This document shows, piece after piece, positions 9,403 through 18,221 of a DNA stretch of 64,000 nucleotides; the stretch's first letter is position 1; every line of letters begins with the position of its first letter. The stretch spans positions 2,190,183 through 2,254,182 of the forward strand of contig NZ_CP032416.1 in assembly GCF_003600355.1 (NCBI RefSeq). Reading direction: 5' to 3'. The notes under the pieces were generated by a model that saw only the letters and a program-made list of their open reading frames with translations, was not told the DNA's origin and made no database searches. The DNA is from Clostridium fermenticellae. GTDB taxonomy: Bacteria > Bacillota > Clostridia > Clostridiales > Clostridiaceae. The translations under genes and the position numbers were made by a program.

Positions 9403-11466
9403 CTACCCTATATTAAGAATCTTAACTAAAGGTGTGATTATAATATCAATAGTTTTTATTCCAATAAATGGAGCAAGTATCCCTCCACCTCCAAAAATAA
9501 GCATATTTCTTAAAAGCATAGTTTCTGACTTCATGGGTTTATATTTTACGCCTCTCATAGATATAGGTATCAAAAGCGGTATTATTATTGCATTAAATAT
9601 AAGTGCTGAAAGTATAGCGCTGTATGGTGTTGAAAGTTTCATTACATTCATAATCCGCATCTCAGGTATAGCAACAATAAAAATAGCAGGAATAATAGCA
9701 AAATATTTAGCAACATCATTAGCTATACTAAAAGTTGTCAAAGCACCTCTTGTTATTAAAAGCTGTTTGCCTATTTCCACAACCTCAAGAATTTTTGTCG
9801 GATCAGAATCCAAATCCACCATATTTGCAGCTTCTTTTGCAGCTGTTGTTCCACTGTTCATTGCAAGACCAACATCTGCCTGCGCAAGTGCTGGCGCATC
9901 ATTAGTTCCATCTCCAGTCATAGCAACTAGTTTTCCCTGCTCCTGTTCACGTTTAATTGCAGAAATTTTATCCTCTGGCTTGCATTCTGCAATAAATTCA
10001 TCCACTCCGGCCTCCTTAGCAATGGTAGCTGCAGTCAGTGGATTGTCTCCTGTACACATAACCGTTTTAATTCCAATTTCTCTGAGCCTTTGAAATCTTT
10101 CTGTGAGTCCAGGCTTTACAGTGTCTTTTAAATATATAACTCCGTATATTTTTTCATTTGCACAAACTACAAGCGGAGTTCCTCCTAATTTTGAAACACC
10201 ATTTACAGCATCATCCAAATCCTTAGGAATAGTTCCTCCCATTTCAATTACTCTGTTTCTTATGGCATCAAAAGCTCCTTTTCTTAGTTTTAAACCATCT
10301 TTTAAATCTAATCCACTCATCCTTGTCTGAGCTGTAAACTCAATAAACTCTAAATTTTCATATTCGGAGTTTTTAACATCTGCTCCTAACTTTCTGCCAA
10401 GTTCAACTATTGATTTCCCTTCTGGAGTATCATCTTTTAATGAACATATCACAGAGTAATTTATAAGTTTCATTTTATTTACATTTCCAACTGGAATAAA
10501 TTCAGATGCAAGTCTATTTCCAAAAGTTATAGTACCAGTCTTATCAAGAAGCATTGTATCCACGTCACCGCAAGCCTCAACTGCCTTTCCAGACATTGCA
10601 ATTACATTGAATTTCGTAACTCTATCCATACCAGCTATACCTATTGCTGACAACAATCCTCCAATTGTCGTAGGTATCAAGCAAACGAGAAGCGCAATCA
10701 AAGTAGAAATATAAATTGAAACTCCAGAATACTTAGCCATTGGATAAAGTGCGACTATAACTATTAAAAATATAATTGTAAGGCTTACAAGTATTGTATT
10801 AAGTGCAATCTCATTTGGCGTTTTCTGCCTCGATGCCCCTTCAACAAGAGAAATCATTTTATCTAAGAAAGATTCACCCGGGGTTGCTGTTATTTGAATT
10901 TTTAACCAATCACTTACAACCTTTGTTCCCCCTGTAACCGATGCAAAATCTCCACCGCGTTCTTTCATAACTGGTGCTGATTCGCCTGTTATAGCCGATT
11001 CATCTACAGATGCAATTCCATCTATAACTTCACCATCATTTGGAATTATATCTCCATTTTCAACTAAAACTACATCTCCTTTTTCTAATTCATTGGCATT
11101 TATCGTTTCAATAGTTCCATCTGATTTTAAAATCTTTGCCATAGTATATTTACGCATTTTTTTCAAATTTTCAGCCTGTGCCTTACCTCTTCCCTCAGCT
11201 ACTGCTTCAGCAAAATTTGCAAAAAGCACTGTTATAAAAAGTATAAGCGCTACAATCAAGTTGTATATTCGTAGATTATTGCCGCTGTCTCCAAATAAAT
11301 TTGGTATAAATGTCAGCAGCAAAGTTATAATAAAACCTATTTCAACTACAAACATAACAGGATTTTTTATCATATATCTTGGATTCAATTTTTTAAAGGA
11401 TTCTACTATAGATTCCTTTAATATTTCTTTTGTAATGAATTTAGATTCCTTTTTATTATCACTCAT
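9403..11466 (-). CDS. kdpB: KdpB, catalytic P-type ATPase subunit
   Basis: A P-type ATPase of 687 residues that hydrolyses ATP to drive K+ uptake through KdpA. Visible motifs are the phosphorylation site [10 protein letters not shown], the actuator motif TGES (in AITGESAPV), the KGAFDA nucleotide-binding segment, and the hinge [18 protein letters not shown]. About seven membrane helices frame these domains. The chosen start is ATG 11466, following GGGAGA; a longer frame upstream has no RBS. It sits 35 bases after kdpA. Confidence 0.97.
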   Translation of the reverse strand: MSDNKKESKFITKEILKESIVESFKKLNPRYMIKNPVMFVVEIGFIITLLLTFIPNLFGDSGNNLRIYNLIVALILFITVLFANFAEAVAEGRGKAQAENLKKMRKYTMAKILKSDGTIETINANELEKGDVVLVENGDIIPNDGEVIDGIASVDESAITGESAPVMKERGGDFASVTGGTKVVSDWLKIQITATPGESFLDKMISLVEGASRQKTPNEIALNTILVSLTIIFLIVIVALYPMAKYSGVSIYISTLIALLVCLIPTTIGGLLSAIGIAGMDRVTKFNVIAMSGKAVEACGDVDTMLLDKTGTITFGNRLASEFIPVGNVNKMKLINYSVICSLKDDTPEGKSIVELGRKLGADVKNSEYENLEFIEFTAQTRMSGLDLKDGLKLRKGAFDAIRNRVIEMGGTIPKDLDDAVNGVSKLGGTPLVVCANEKIYGVIYLKDTVKPGLTERFQRLREIGIKTVMCTGDNPLTAATIAKEAGVDEFIAECKPEDKISAIKREQEQGKLVAMTGDGTNDAPALAQADVGLAMNSGTTAAKEAANMVDLDSDPTKILEVVEIGKQLLITRGALTTFSIANDVAKYFAIIPAIFIVAIPEMRIMNVMKLSTPYSAILSALIFNAIIIPLLIPISMRGVKYKPMKSETMLLRNMLIFGGGGILAPFIGIKTIDIIITPLVKILNIG

Positions 11467-11501
11467 TTTATTTTCTCCCTGCCTTTTAATTTCACAAATA
11501 A

Positions 11502-13181
11502 TCAATGCCACAAGGTTAAATGTTCCGCTACCGGTCCAAGTGCTATAGATGGTAAAAATGTCAAAGCTCCAATTATTAAAACAATAGCTATCAAGGTCAC
11601 TGTAAACATTACATTATCAGTTCTAAAAGTTCCCGCAGTAACTGGTATACTTCTTTTTGCAGCTAAAGATCCTGCGACGGACAGAAGAATTATCATAGAT
11701 AAATACCTTCCGTAAAACATAACTATTCCAGTTGTAATATTCCAAAATGCAGTATTATCTACCAATCCTTCAAAACCAGAACCATTATTTGCTGCAGATG
11801 ATGTAAATTGATATACTATTTGAGTCAAACCGTGAAATCCTTGATTCGATATACCAGAGACTCCCTGTGGTATGACTAAAGCAAGTGATGAAAACATCAA
11901 TATCAAAAATGGATGAATTATTATAGCTAAAGCTATAAGCTTAATTTCTTTACCTTCAAGTTTTTTTGATAAAAATTCAGGTGTCCTTCCAACCATAAGT
12001 CCACATAGAAAAACTGTAAGAATTGCATACATCATCATATTCATGAAGCCTACACCTTTACCACCAAATATAACATTAAGCATCATATTCATAAGTGCAA
12101 CCGTACCTCCTAAAGGCGTTAAAGAATCATGCATGCTGTTTACAGATCCCGTGGTAAATGCTGTAGTAACCGTGGTAAATAGTGAGGATTGCGCTATTCC
12201 AAATCTAACTTCCTTACCCTCCATATTTCCCATAATCTGATTTAATCCTACATGTGCCAGAATTGGATTTCCTGCTTTTTCTGCATAATAACATATAGGA
12301 AGTGCTATTATAAATAAACCTGCCATTGCGGCAAATATGCTCCAGCCCTGCTTTTTATTCTTTGCCATCAACCCAAAGGTATATACAAGTGCTCCTGGAA
12401 GAATCATCATAGATAACAATTCAATCAAATTTGTTATTGGTGTGGGATTTTCAAAAGGATGTGCAGAACTTGCACTAAAAAAGCCACCACCATTTGTTCC
12501 TAAGTGCTTTATTGATTCAAGAGCTGCTACAGGGCCAATTGCTATATCCTGAAATTTTCCTTCTATTGTAGTAATTGTTTTAGTTCCTGACAAAGTCTGA
12601 GGCACTCCCTGAGATACCAAAAAAAGCCCTATTATTATTGAAAGCGGCAATAAAACTCTTGTAATTATCCTTGTCATATCAACAAAAAAGCTGCCCATTT
12701 CCTTCTTCCCAGTTATTCCTCTCATAAAAGCAAGTGCTGCTGAAAATCCGGTTGCTGCTGATGTAAACATCATAAAAATTATAACTGCCATCTGACTTAA
12801 ATAAGAAATTCCAGATTCACCGCTGTAATCCTGGAGATTTGTATTTGTCATAAAACTTATAATTGTGTTAAAAGATAAACTTTGCTTCATTCCGCCTATT
12901 CTATTTGGATTTAAAAATAAGACTCCTTGAAGTCTCAGTATTATATATCCAATAAATATCATAGCTGCATTTACTGTTACAATGGATAACACATATTGTT
13001 TCCAATTCATTTGTTCATCTTTATTTATACCACACACCTTGTAAATAAAGTTATCTATTGGATTAAAAATCCTATCTGCAAATGTCTTTTCTTGACTACT
13101 CACACAGTATAAATATTTTCCAAGTGGTACTATAATTAATATAAAAAGTAATAAAGTCACTATTATCTGCAGCCATTCCAT
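11502..13181 (-). CDS. kdpA: KdpA, K+-binding and translocating subunit
   Basis: A 559-residue polytopic membrane protein with the four-fold channel-like architecture of the SKT superfamily. Selectivity-filter-like segments are seen as [42 protein letters not shown] and [11 protein letters not shown]. It binds and conducts potassium in the KdpFABC pump. The start is preceded by AGGAGTG. It lies just downstream of kdpF with a 30-base gap. Confidence 0.97.
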   Translation of the reverse strand: MEWLQIIVTLLLFILIIVPLGKYLYCVSSQEKTFADRIFNPIDNFIYKVCGINKDEQMNWKQYVLSIVTVNAAMIFIGYIILRLQGVLFLNPNRIGGMKQSLSFNTIISFMTNTNLQDYSGESGISYLSQMAVIIFMMFTSAATGFSAALAFMRGITGKKEMGSFFVDMTRIITRVLLPLSIIIGLFLVSQGVPQTLSGTKTITTIEGKFQDIAIGPVAALESIKHLGTNGGGFFSASSAHPFENPTPITNLIELLSMMILPGALVYTFGLMAKNKKQGWSIFAAMAGLFIIALPICYYAEKAGNPILAHVGLNQIMGNMEGKEVRFGIAQSSLFTTVTTAFTTGSVNSMHDSLTPLGGTVALMNMMLNVIFGGKGVGFMNMMMYAILTVFLCGLMVGRTPEFLSKKLEGKEIKLIALAIIIHPFLILMFSSLALVIPQGVSGISNQGFHGLTQIVYQFTSSAANNGSGFEGLVDNTAFWNITTGIVMFYGRYLSMIILLSVAGSLAAKRSIPVTAGTFRTDNVMFTVTLIAIVLIIGALTFLPSIALGPVAEHLTLWH

Positions 13182-13211
13182 AATCTATCACTCCTAACCT
13201 GCTTAAGCCAC

Positions 13212-13289
13212 CTAAAATTTTTCTGGATTGAATAGTGCGTAACTTAGATATATTAAAAGTAGAATTATAATTCCAATTAATATAAACAT
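13212..13289 (-). CDS. kdpF: KdpF, small subunit of K+-transporting ATPase
   Basis: A 25-codon gene: one hydrophobic helix (FILIGIIILLLIYLSYALF) followed by NPEKF, the classic KdpF pattern with its conserved NPE(K/R)F ending. KdpF packs against KdpA and stabilises the complex. RBS GGGGGAATTAAT precedes the ATG at 13289. Its position directly ahead of kdpA confirms the assignment despite its size. Confidence 0.9.
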   Translation of the reverse strand: MFILIGIIILLLIYLSYALFNPEKF

Positions 13290-13300
13290 ATTAATTCCCC

Positions 13301-13393
13301 CTATTTATTCACTTGCTTCTCACACCAGTTAGCAAAAAATATAATTGAACCAAATCCCGTAATCAGTAGTGTAAAAAATATAATGTCTAACAT
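13301..13393 (-). CDS. Small membrane protein at the head of the kdp operon
   Basis: A 30-codon open frame from ATG 13393 with a strong GAAGGAGGA site. It encodes one membrane helix (IIFFTLLITGFGSIIFFANW) followed by CEKQVNK. It ends 11 bases before the kdpF start and is evidently the first gene of the operon. Similar short single-helix proteins precede kdpF in other bacteria, as far as I recall, but their role is unknown. Strong RBS and operon position make translation likely. Confidence 0.7.
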   Translation of the reverse strand: MLDIIFFTLLITGFGSIIFFANWCEKQVNK

Positions 13394-13444
13394 TATTGTC
13401 CTCCTTCAATACTTTTATTTTCTATATTGAATAATACTATTTAT

Positions 13445-13498
13445 GATATAAAGATTGGATAAAAATATTTCTTAATCGTATAAAGATCGTATAAAGAT
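13445..13498 (-). promoter_or_regulatory. Tandem candidate KdpE boxes ahead of the kdp operon
   Basis: On the coding strand of the operon two adjacent perfect 11-bp repeats ATCTTTATACG (13498-13488 and 13487-13477) are followed by a third partial copy ATCTTTATATC (13455-13445). They lie 50-105 bases upstream of the first gene. The TTTATAC core resembles the E. coli KdpE target. A possible -10 (TATTAT, near 13430) has no good -35, as expected for an activated promoter. Confidence 0.6.
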
Positions 13499-13640
13499 TT
13501 CATTGTAATTATAAAAAAGGAAGAAAAGTGGAAGGTATTCCTATATTAATGACCTGTTACCCTTTAACTCATAAATAATTTAGTGTAATATGTAATTATT
13601 ATACATTCTTAAAATACTTAATAAGTGAGGATTTAGAAAA

Positions 13641-14420
13641 ATGAAATATTATATAGTTAATGCTTTTGCTGATGAAATGTTTAAAGGGAATCCTACAGGG
13701 GTATGCATTTTAGATAACATAATAAGTGACTCTCTAATGCAAAAAATTGCTGAAGAAAATAATTTATCAGAAACCGCTTTTGTTATAAAGAATGAAAATA
13801 GATATGATTTAAAATGGTTCACACCAAAATCTGAAGTAGCTCTATGTGCTCACGCTACTTTAGGGGCTTCTTATGTTATTTCTAACTATATCGATATAGG
13901 AAACAATTCCATGACATTTAATACCGCTAGTGGAGAGCTTAAAGTCAATCGTAATAAAGATTTATATGAAATTGAACTTCCATTGACGATGCCGAAAAAA
14001 ATAAAATTATCACATAAAATAATTTCAGATATATTTCATATATATCCAACCGAGATTTATTTATCTAGAGATTTATTTTTAGTCTTTGACTCGCAAAAAC
14101 AAATAGAGGCTTTAACTCCCGACTTTACAAAAATGGACAAACTTGAGGAGGGTCTGGGAGTTATTGCTACATCAAAAGGTGACAACACAGATTTTGTATC
14201 CCGCTGTTTTTTCCCAAAACTCGGTGTAAATGAAGATTCTGCAACTGGTTCAGCACACAGCAGCTTAGCACCCTTCTGGTCTAAAAGATTAAATAAAACT
14301 ATAATGACTGCTAAACAATTATCATCACGCGGCGGAACCTTATACTGTGAAATATCTGACGGTAAAGTAAAAATATGTGGAAAAGTCATACCATATCTCA
14401 GTGGAAATATTGATATATAA
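13641..14420 (+). CDS. PhzF-family isomerase-like enzyme
   Basis: A cytoplasmic 259-residue protein of the PhzF/YddE diaminopimelate-epimerase-like fold. Diagnostic parts are FKGNPTGVC near the N-terminus, the catalytic Glu44 in LSETAFV, the LKWFTPKSEVALCAHATLGA block and the C-terminal EDSATGSAHSSLAP loop. Members catalyse isomerisation or proton-shift reactions on varied substrates; phenazine synthesis itself is unlikely since no other phz gene is nearby. RBS GTGAGGA precedes the ATG. It stands alone, convergent to the small membrane ORF. Confidence 0.88.
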   Translation: MKYYIVNAFADEMFKGNPTGVCILDNIISDSLMQKIAEENNLSETAFVIKNENRYDLKWFTPKSEVALCAHATLGASYVISNYIDIGNNSMTFNTASGELKVNRNKDLYEIELPLTMPKKIKLSHKIISDIFHIYPTEIYLSRDLFLVFDSQKQIEALTPDFTKMDKLEEGLGVIATSKGDNTDFVSRCFFPKLGVNEDSATGSAHSSLAPFWSKRLNKTIMTAKQLSSRGGTLYCEISDGKVKICGKVIPYLSGNIDI

Positions 14421-14424
14421 TTTA

Positions 14425-14511
14425 TTATTTATTTGATTTTCTTTCTTTTACAATCATAAAAACTATGGCAGCTAAGACAAGTATTATTATAAAAAAAATA
14501 TCACCTAACAT
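14425..14511 (-). CDS. Small hypothetical single-helix membrane protein
   Basis: A 28-codon frame from ATG 14511 with AGAAGGTGG eight bases upstream. The peptide has one membrane span (IFFIIILVLAAIVFMIV) and a charged tail (KERKSNK). No family recognised. Its stop is only a few bases from the end of the convergent PhzF gene. The RBS and clean hydrophobic-then-basic layout support a real gene; function unknown. Confidence 0.5.
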   Translation of the reverse strand: MLGDIFFIIILVLAAIVFMIVKERKSNK

Positions 14512-14610
14512 ATTAACCACCTTCTATAAAAATCTTTATAGTATAATTAATATTAAAGCATTATTATATTTATTATAAATGATTGCAAATTTCCAGATGA
14601 AAATATATAC

Positions 14611-14862
14611 AGGGTTTACAAGTAAAAGCTTAACTTATGCGCAGACCGGGATTTCTAAAATTAAGGCACATTAAAAATTTTGTAGTAAGTCTTAGAGAAG
14701 TGTTCTTAAAAATCTTAGTAGATTTTATATATTTGAACAAAGTGAGTTTATAAAATCTGCTTAGATTTTTTAAGCACAAGCTTAAACTTACTAGAAATTT
14801 TTTACGTGACGTATTTTGGAAATCCCGGCAGGAGCATAAGTTAAGCTTACATTCATAAACCT
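14611..14862. repeat. Long imperfect palindromic repeat, copy 1 (MITE-like)
   Basis: A 252-bp element bounded by AGGGTTT and AAACCT. Outer arms pair over AAGCTTAACTTATGC (14627-14640 region) and its complement at 14834-14847, then over CCGGGATTTC / GAAATCCCGG, and inner arms over AATCTTAGTAGATTTTATA and its near-complement around 14747-14768. It has no coding capacity. Copy 2 (18078-18219) is a shorter version sharing GGCACATTAAAAA, TAGTAAGTCTTAG and GTGACGTATTTTGGAAAT. It could fold into a long RNA hairpin downstream of the LTA-synthase-like gene. Confidence 0.75.
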
Positions 14863-14907
14863 TATAGATAAATTAGAAAAACGTATGTGTTTCTAATTTA
14901 TCTTGTA

Positions 14908-16785
14908 TCATTTTTTATTAAATTTTTTAATTAAATTGTGATTTAAAATATCATCTGAATATTCCAGTTCCTTTTGTGTAAGTGACTTTTCATTTAAAAT
15001 TTTACTATTTTCACTGATTGCTTCTCCTGTTTTAATATCATAGTATTTATCTAACTGTGATAAATAAAAAACTTTTCCATCGGTGAATGAACCATTTCTA
15101 AAAACAACTAAATTATCTTTAGTATTAAAAATATCACTGCCGAACATGTACTTAGAAGATAAATTATACAAGTTAGAAAGAGTCGGATATAAATCCATTT
15201 CTCCTGAATATGCATGGTAAATTCCACTATTCTTATTGTCCGGGAAATGAATTATTAAAGGTACCTTTTGCAGTTCCATCCAGTTTAAATCATTTCCTTT
15301 ATCTATATTTAAAAATTTATAAAGTGATTTGTCCTGATTTTTAGGTATTGCATAGTGGTCACCATAAATTACTATAATAGAATCTTTAGTTAAACCTGAG
15401 TCATCGAGTTTTTTTAAAAACATACCAATCTGTTCATCAGTATAATGTATTGATTTAATATAATTTCCCAAAAGAGTACCTTCATACTCAGAAGTATTAA
15501 AATTACCATAATTTTTTACATCGTCAAAAGGATAATGACTGCTTAACGTTACAAGGAAACTAAAAAATGGCTGCTTTTGATTACGTATAATATTAAGAGA
15601 CTGATTTAAAAATGATTTATCACTAAGTCCAAGTCCAACAACATCATCAACCTTAAAGCTGCTCTCGGAATAAAATTTATCATATCCTTCTGCCTTATTC
15701 ATAATATTTCTATTCCAAAAGTCCCCTCTGAATCCATGAAGTGCAATACTTGTATATCCTTTTTTTTCTAACATTTTGGGAAGTGAATCAAAATCATTTT
15801 TACAATACATATATGCAGCTGCACCTTGACTCGCAGGGTATAGTGAATTATTAGTCATCAACTCTGCATCTGAAGTATTCCCTGCTGATACCTGATAAAA
15901 ATAATTATCAAAATATGCACTTTTTTTAATCCATGCATTTAAATTAGGGGTAATCTCCTTTCCATTTAATGTTTTATTAATAACAAATTGTTGGAGTGCC
16001 TCAACCTGAATCACTATGAGATTTTTGCCATTTCCATCTCCATTTAATATACCTTCAGAATTTTTATTATTATCACCAAAATAATGTTTTATTTCATTTT
16101 GCTTGCCAATTGGCAAAGGAGTACCTTTTTTAATTGTTCTATATGCAAAATTATAAACATCAAGTACATGAAAATCCAGATTACCAAGAGTCTCCGCTAT
16201 ATATATCCTATTATACATAGTAGTTATAAGATTAGGCTGTTCCACTGAAAGTTTATATACATACTTTGCACTATAACCAAGACCTATAGCAAGCACAACT
16301 ACAGTTGATATAATTCTTACCTTTAATGTATTTTCTTTTTCTATCATCAGCTTGAATATTATACCAGGCAATAGAACTATATCTATGAAAAGCAGAAAGT
16401 ACTGCCATTTTAAAAGACTTGCTACACTCGATTTAACGGGGCCAAGTAATAAACCATTTTCAAGTATAGAAATGGATATAATATCTCTAAAGTATTGAAA
16501 ATAAATTAGATCTGCAAATATTAATGAGGTCAAAACAATACTTGATATATACAAAAAAGTAATTCTCTTTCTTTTTTTAAATATAAGTCCAAAACCGCAT
16601 ATAACTAAAATCGAAGCTAAAATTTTTGGATATAATCGTTTGTAAGAAAAATATTGGATCTGAATTTGTGAACCATACACAAGCATTTTTATTGACATAA
16701 TACTTACAAACAAGATTATATCTATGTTATTTAATATAATTTTTTTCGGTGATTTAAAAAGCAAATTGTTTTTGACAGTTTTCAC
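14908..16785 (-). CDS. LTA synthase family sulfatase (membrane phosphoglycerol transferase type)
   Basis: A 625-residue protein with about five N-terminal membrane helices (residues 20-190) and an extracytoplasmic sulfatase-fold domain. Metal and catalytic residues of the LtaS family are present: Glu in VIQVEALQQF, the nucleophile Thr in AGNTSDAELM and Asp-His in VIYGDHYAIP, with the family motif ALHGFRGDFWNR. Relatives polymerise or transfer glycerol-phosphate from phosphatidylglycerol onto lipoteichoic acid. Whether this copy is the main synthase or a primase-like paralogue cannot be told. Single gene, divergent from the phosphatase. Confidence 0.9.
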   Translation of the reverse strand: MKTVKNNLLFKSPKKIILNNIDIILFVSIMSIKMLVYGSQIQIQYFSYKRLYPKILASILVICGFGLIFKKRKRITFLYISSIVLTSLIFADLIYFQYFRDIISISILENGLLLGPVKSSVASLLKWQYFLLFIDIVLLPGIIFKLMIEKENTLKVRIISTVVVLAIGLGYSAKYVYKLSVEQPNLITTMYNRIYIAETLGNLDFHVLDVYNFAYRTIKKGTPLPIGKQNEIKHYFGDNNKNSEGILNGDGNGKNLIVIQVEALQQFVINKTLNGKEITPNLNAWIKKSAYFDNYFYQVSAGNTSDAELMTNNSLYPASQGAAAYMYCKNDFDSLPKMLEKKGYTSIALHGFRGDFWNRNIMNKAEGYDKFYSESSFKVDDVVGLGLSDKSFLNQSLNIIRNQKQPFFSFLVTLSSHYPFDDVKNYGNFNTSEYEGTLLGNYIKSIHYTDEQIGMFLKKLDDSGLTKDSIIVIYGDHYAIPKNQDKSLYKFLNIDKGNDLNWMELQKVPLIIHFPDNKNSGIYHAYSGEMDLYPTLSNLYNLSSKYMFGSDIFNTKDNLVVFRNGSFTDGKVFYLSQLDKYYDIKTGEAISENSKILNEKSLTQKELEYSDDILNHNLIKKFNKK

Positions 16786-16974
16786 GTTTAAGACTCCTCT
16801 TACAACTTCGTATTCTTATATTAGAATATTATAACACATAATACTTTTTCTAACTCTAAGATTGCTTTATATGAAATAAATAATAAATTGCAGAAAATGA
16901 ACTGCTTGAATTTAATTTTTATATGGTTTACAATATAAAATCAATATGAAATATATATTTTAAGGAGAATTTTT

Positions 16975-17622
16975 ATGAATACCGAATTATTATTGGTAAG
17001 ACATGGTGAAACTAACTGGAATATAAAAGGCAAATTTCAAGGCTCTCATGATATAGATCTTTCTGAAAAAGGAATTTTACAAGCTGAATTTTTAAAAAAA
17101 GAATTAAATTATAATTTTGACGTAATATATTCGAGTCCATTAGTAAGAGCATTAAAAACTGCTGAAATATTGTCTGGGAATAATACATCTCTGAAACCCA
17201 TAGTAGACAATGAATTACGTGAAATTAATTTTGGGGAATGGGAAGGGCTTACTATAGAGCAGATAAAGGCAAACTACCCTGTTCAATACAATGAATGGAT
17301 TACAGACAAAATTAATGGTCCACTTGTAGGTGGTGACTTAAGCTTAAGGAAAGCAAGCATACGCGCAAAAAATGCCATTATTAAAATAGTAAAAACACAT
17401 AAGAATAAAAAAATAGTAATTGTATCTCATGGTGGAATTATAAAAGCAGGTTTAATCGGAATATTTGATTGGGACATGTCTATGTATCATAAATTTCGCC
17501 TCGGGAATACTTCTGTTACTAAAATAGCATTTTCAAAAAACTTACATCCTTTATTAATGTTACTAAATGGTACAAGCCATATTCCTCAGAGCTGCACTGT
17601 TAAATCCCATAGCATTAACTGA
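16975..17622 (+). CDS. Histidine phosphatase family protein (phosphoglycerate mutase-like)
   Basis: A 215-residue member of the RHG superfamily: LVRHGETNWN with catalytic His10, the EINFGEWEG acid segment and the second His in IVSHGGIIKA. Length and motifs fit CobC-like or GpmB-like broad phosphatases; the substrate cannot be assigned, and no cobalamin genes lie nearby. AAGGAGAAT precedes the ATG. Divergent from the LTA-synthase-like gene with a 190-base promoter region between. Confidence 0.9.
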   Translation: MNTELLLVRHGETNWNIKGKFQGSHDIDLSEKGILQAEFLKKELNYNFDVIYSSPLVRALKTAEILSGNNTSLKPIVDNELREINFGEWEGLTIEQIKANYPVQYNEWITDKINGPLVGGDLSLRKASIRAKNAIIKIVKTHKNKKIVIVSHGGIIKAGLIGIFDWDMSMYHKFRLGNTSVTKIAFSKNLHPLLMLLNGTSHIPQSCTVKSHSIN

Positions 17623-17648
17623 AATATCTTAATGTTTTACAGATCTTA

Positions 17649-18077
17649 TTATAAAAAGGAGCCAATCAGTTTTTCCAATTGGCTCCAACATTCTTTCAGA
17701 ATAACATCACCTGTATAATTTGTAGTTGGTGCTGCCGAAGATACATAACTGTCAAAAATACTTTCTTTATTCTGTTCTGTTATTACCGTTGGATCAATGA
17801 CTATAGGATATTCTCTTTCTTCATCCTCCAACCAATTAGAATCCGGTATTAAAGTTAAAATGTAGGAGTCATTTTCCCCATCTAATATTAATTTGATTTT
17901 CTTACTTAATTTCTTGTTTTTATCATACATAGAAGGTGGATTTATTTTGAAAATAATTTTAGAAATATCTTGTTTGTCACAAAATATAATTGAATTGTCA
18001 TCTTGAACATGCGGAACCAGATTTTTTGTCCCTAAATTGAATTTAAATTGAAAGTTTTTGATCTCTTCTCTTACTAT
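17649..18077 (-). pseudogene. Fragment of a DNRLRE/RHS-type secreted wall protein
   Basis: An open frame without a start encodes IVREEIKNFQFKFNLGTKNL, then YPIVIDPTV and FDSYVSSAAPTTNY. This is the pattern of the N-terminal part of large clostridial secreted proteins in which YPIVIDP precedes DNRLRE/CBM-like domains. Full-length relatives have many hundred residues. The reading frame is cut upstream by repeat copy 2 and ends downstream inside a terminator hairpin, so only a central slice survives. The internal ATG at 17930 is not a credible start. Confidence 0.7.
17658..17686 (-). terminator. Intrinsic terminator after the wall-protein fragment
   Basis: Arms GGAGCCAAT and ATTGGCTCC with an 11-base loop, followed on the minus strand by TTTTTAT. 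It probably belonged to the ancestral gene, and lies 36 bases after the stop of the convergent phosphatase. Confidence 0.75.
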
Positions 18078-18219
18078 AGGGTTTGTAATTCCAAGTTTAA
18101 ATTATACGTAAGCTGACATTTCCAAAATATAGGCACATTAAAAAATTTTTTAGTAAGTCTTAGTGACGTATTTTGGAAATTCCAGCCTGTACATAAGTTA
18201 AGCTTTCATTTATAAACCT
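18078..18219. repeat. Palindromic repeat, copy 2 (MITE-like)
   Basis: About 142 bp, again bounded by AGGGTTT and AAACCT. It shares with copy 1 the GGCACATTAAAAA...TAGTAAGTCTTAG centre and the right arm GTGACGTATTTTGGAAAT...ACATAAGTTAAGCTT, but lacks about 110 bp of the central hairpin. Arms TTTCCAAAATA and TATTTTGGAAA pair. It directly abuts the stop of the SH3-domain gene and truncates the wall-protein fragment. Confidence 0.7.
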
Positions 18220-18221
18220 AA

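Noticed and set aside
9434-10093. Long open frame on the plus strand opposite kdpB
   Set aside because: It mirrors the codon pattern of kdpB, has no RBS and no family resemblance; many similar antisense frames in the window were dropped for the same reason.
13641-14420. Phenazine biosynthesis locus
   Set aside because: Only the PhzF-like gene is present; the fold is widespread and no other phz gene is near.
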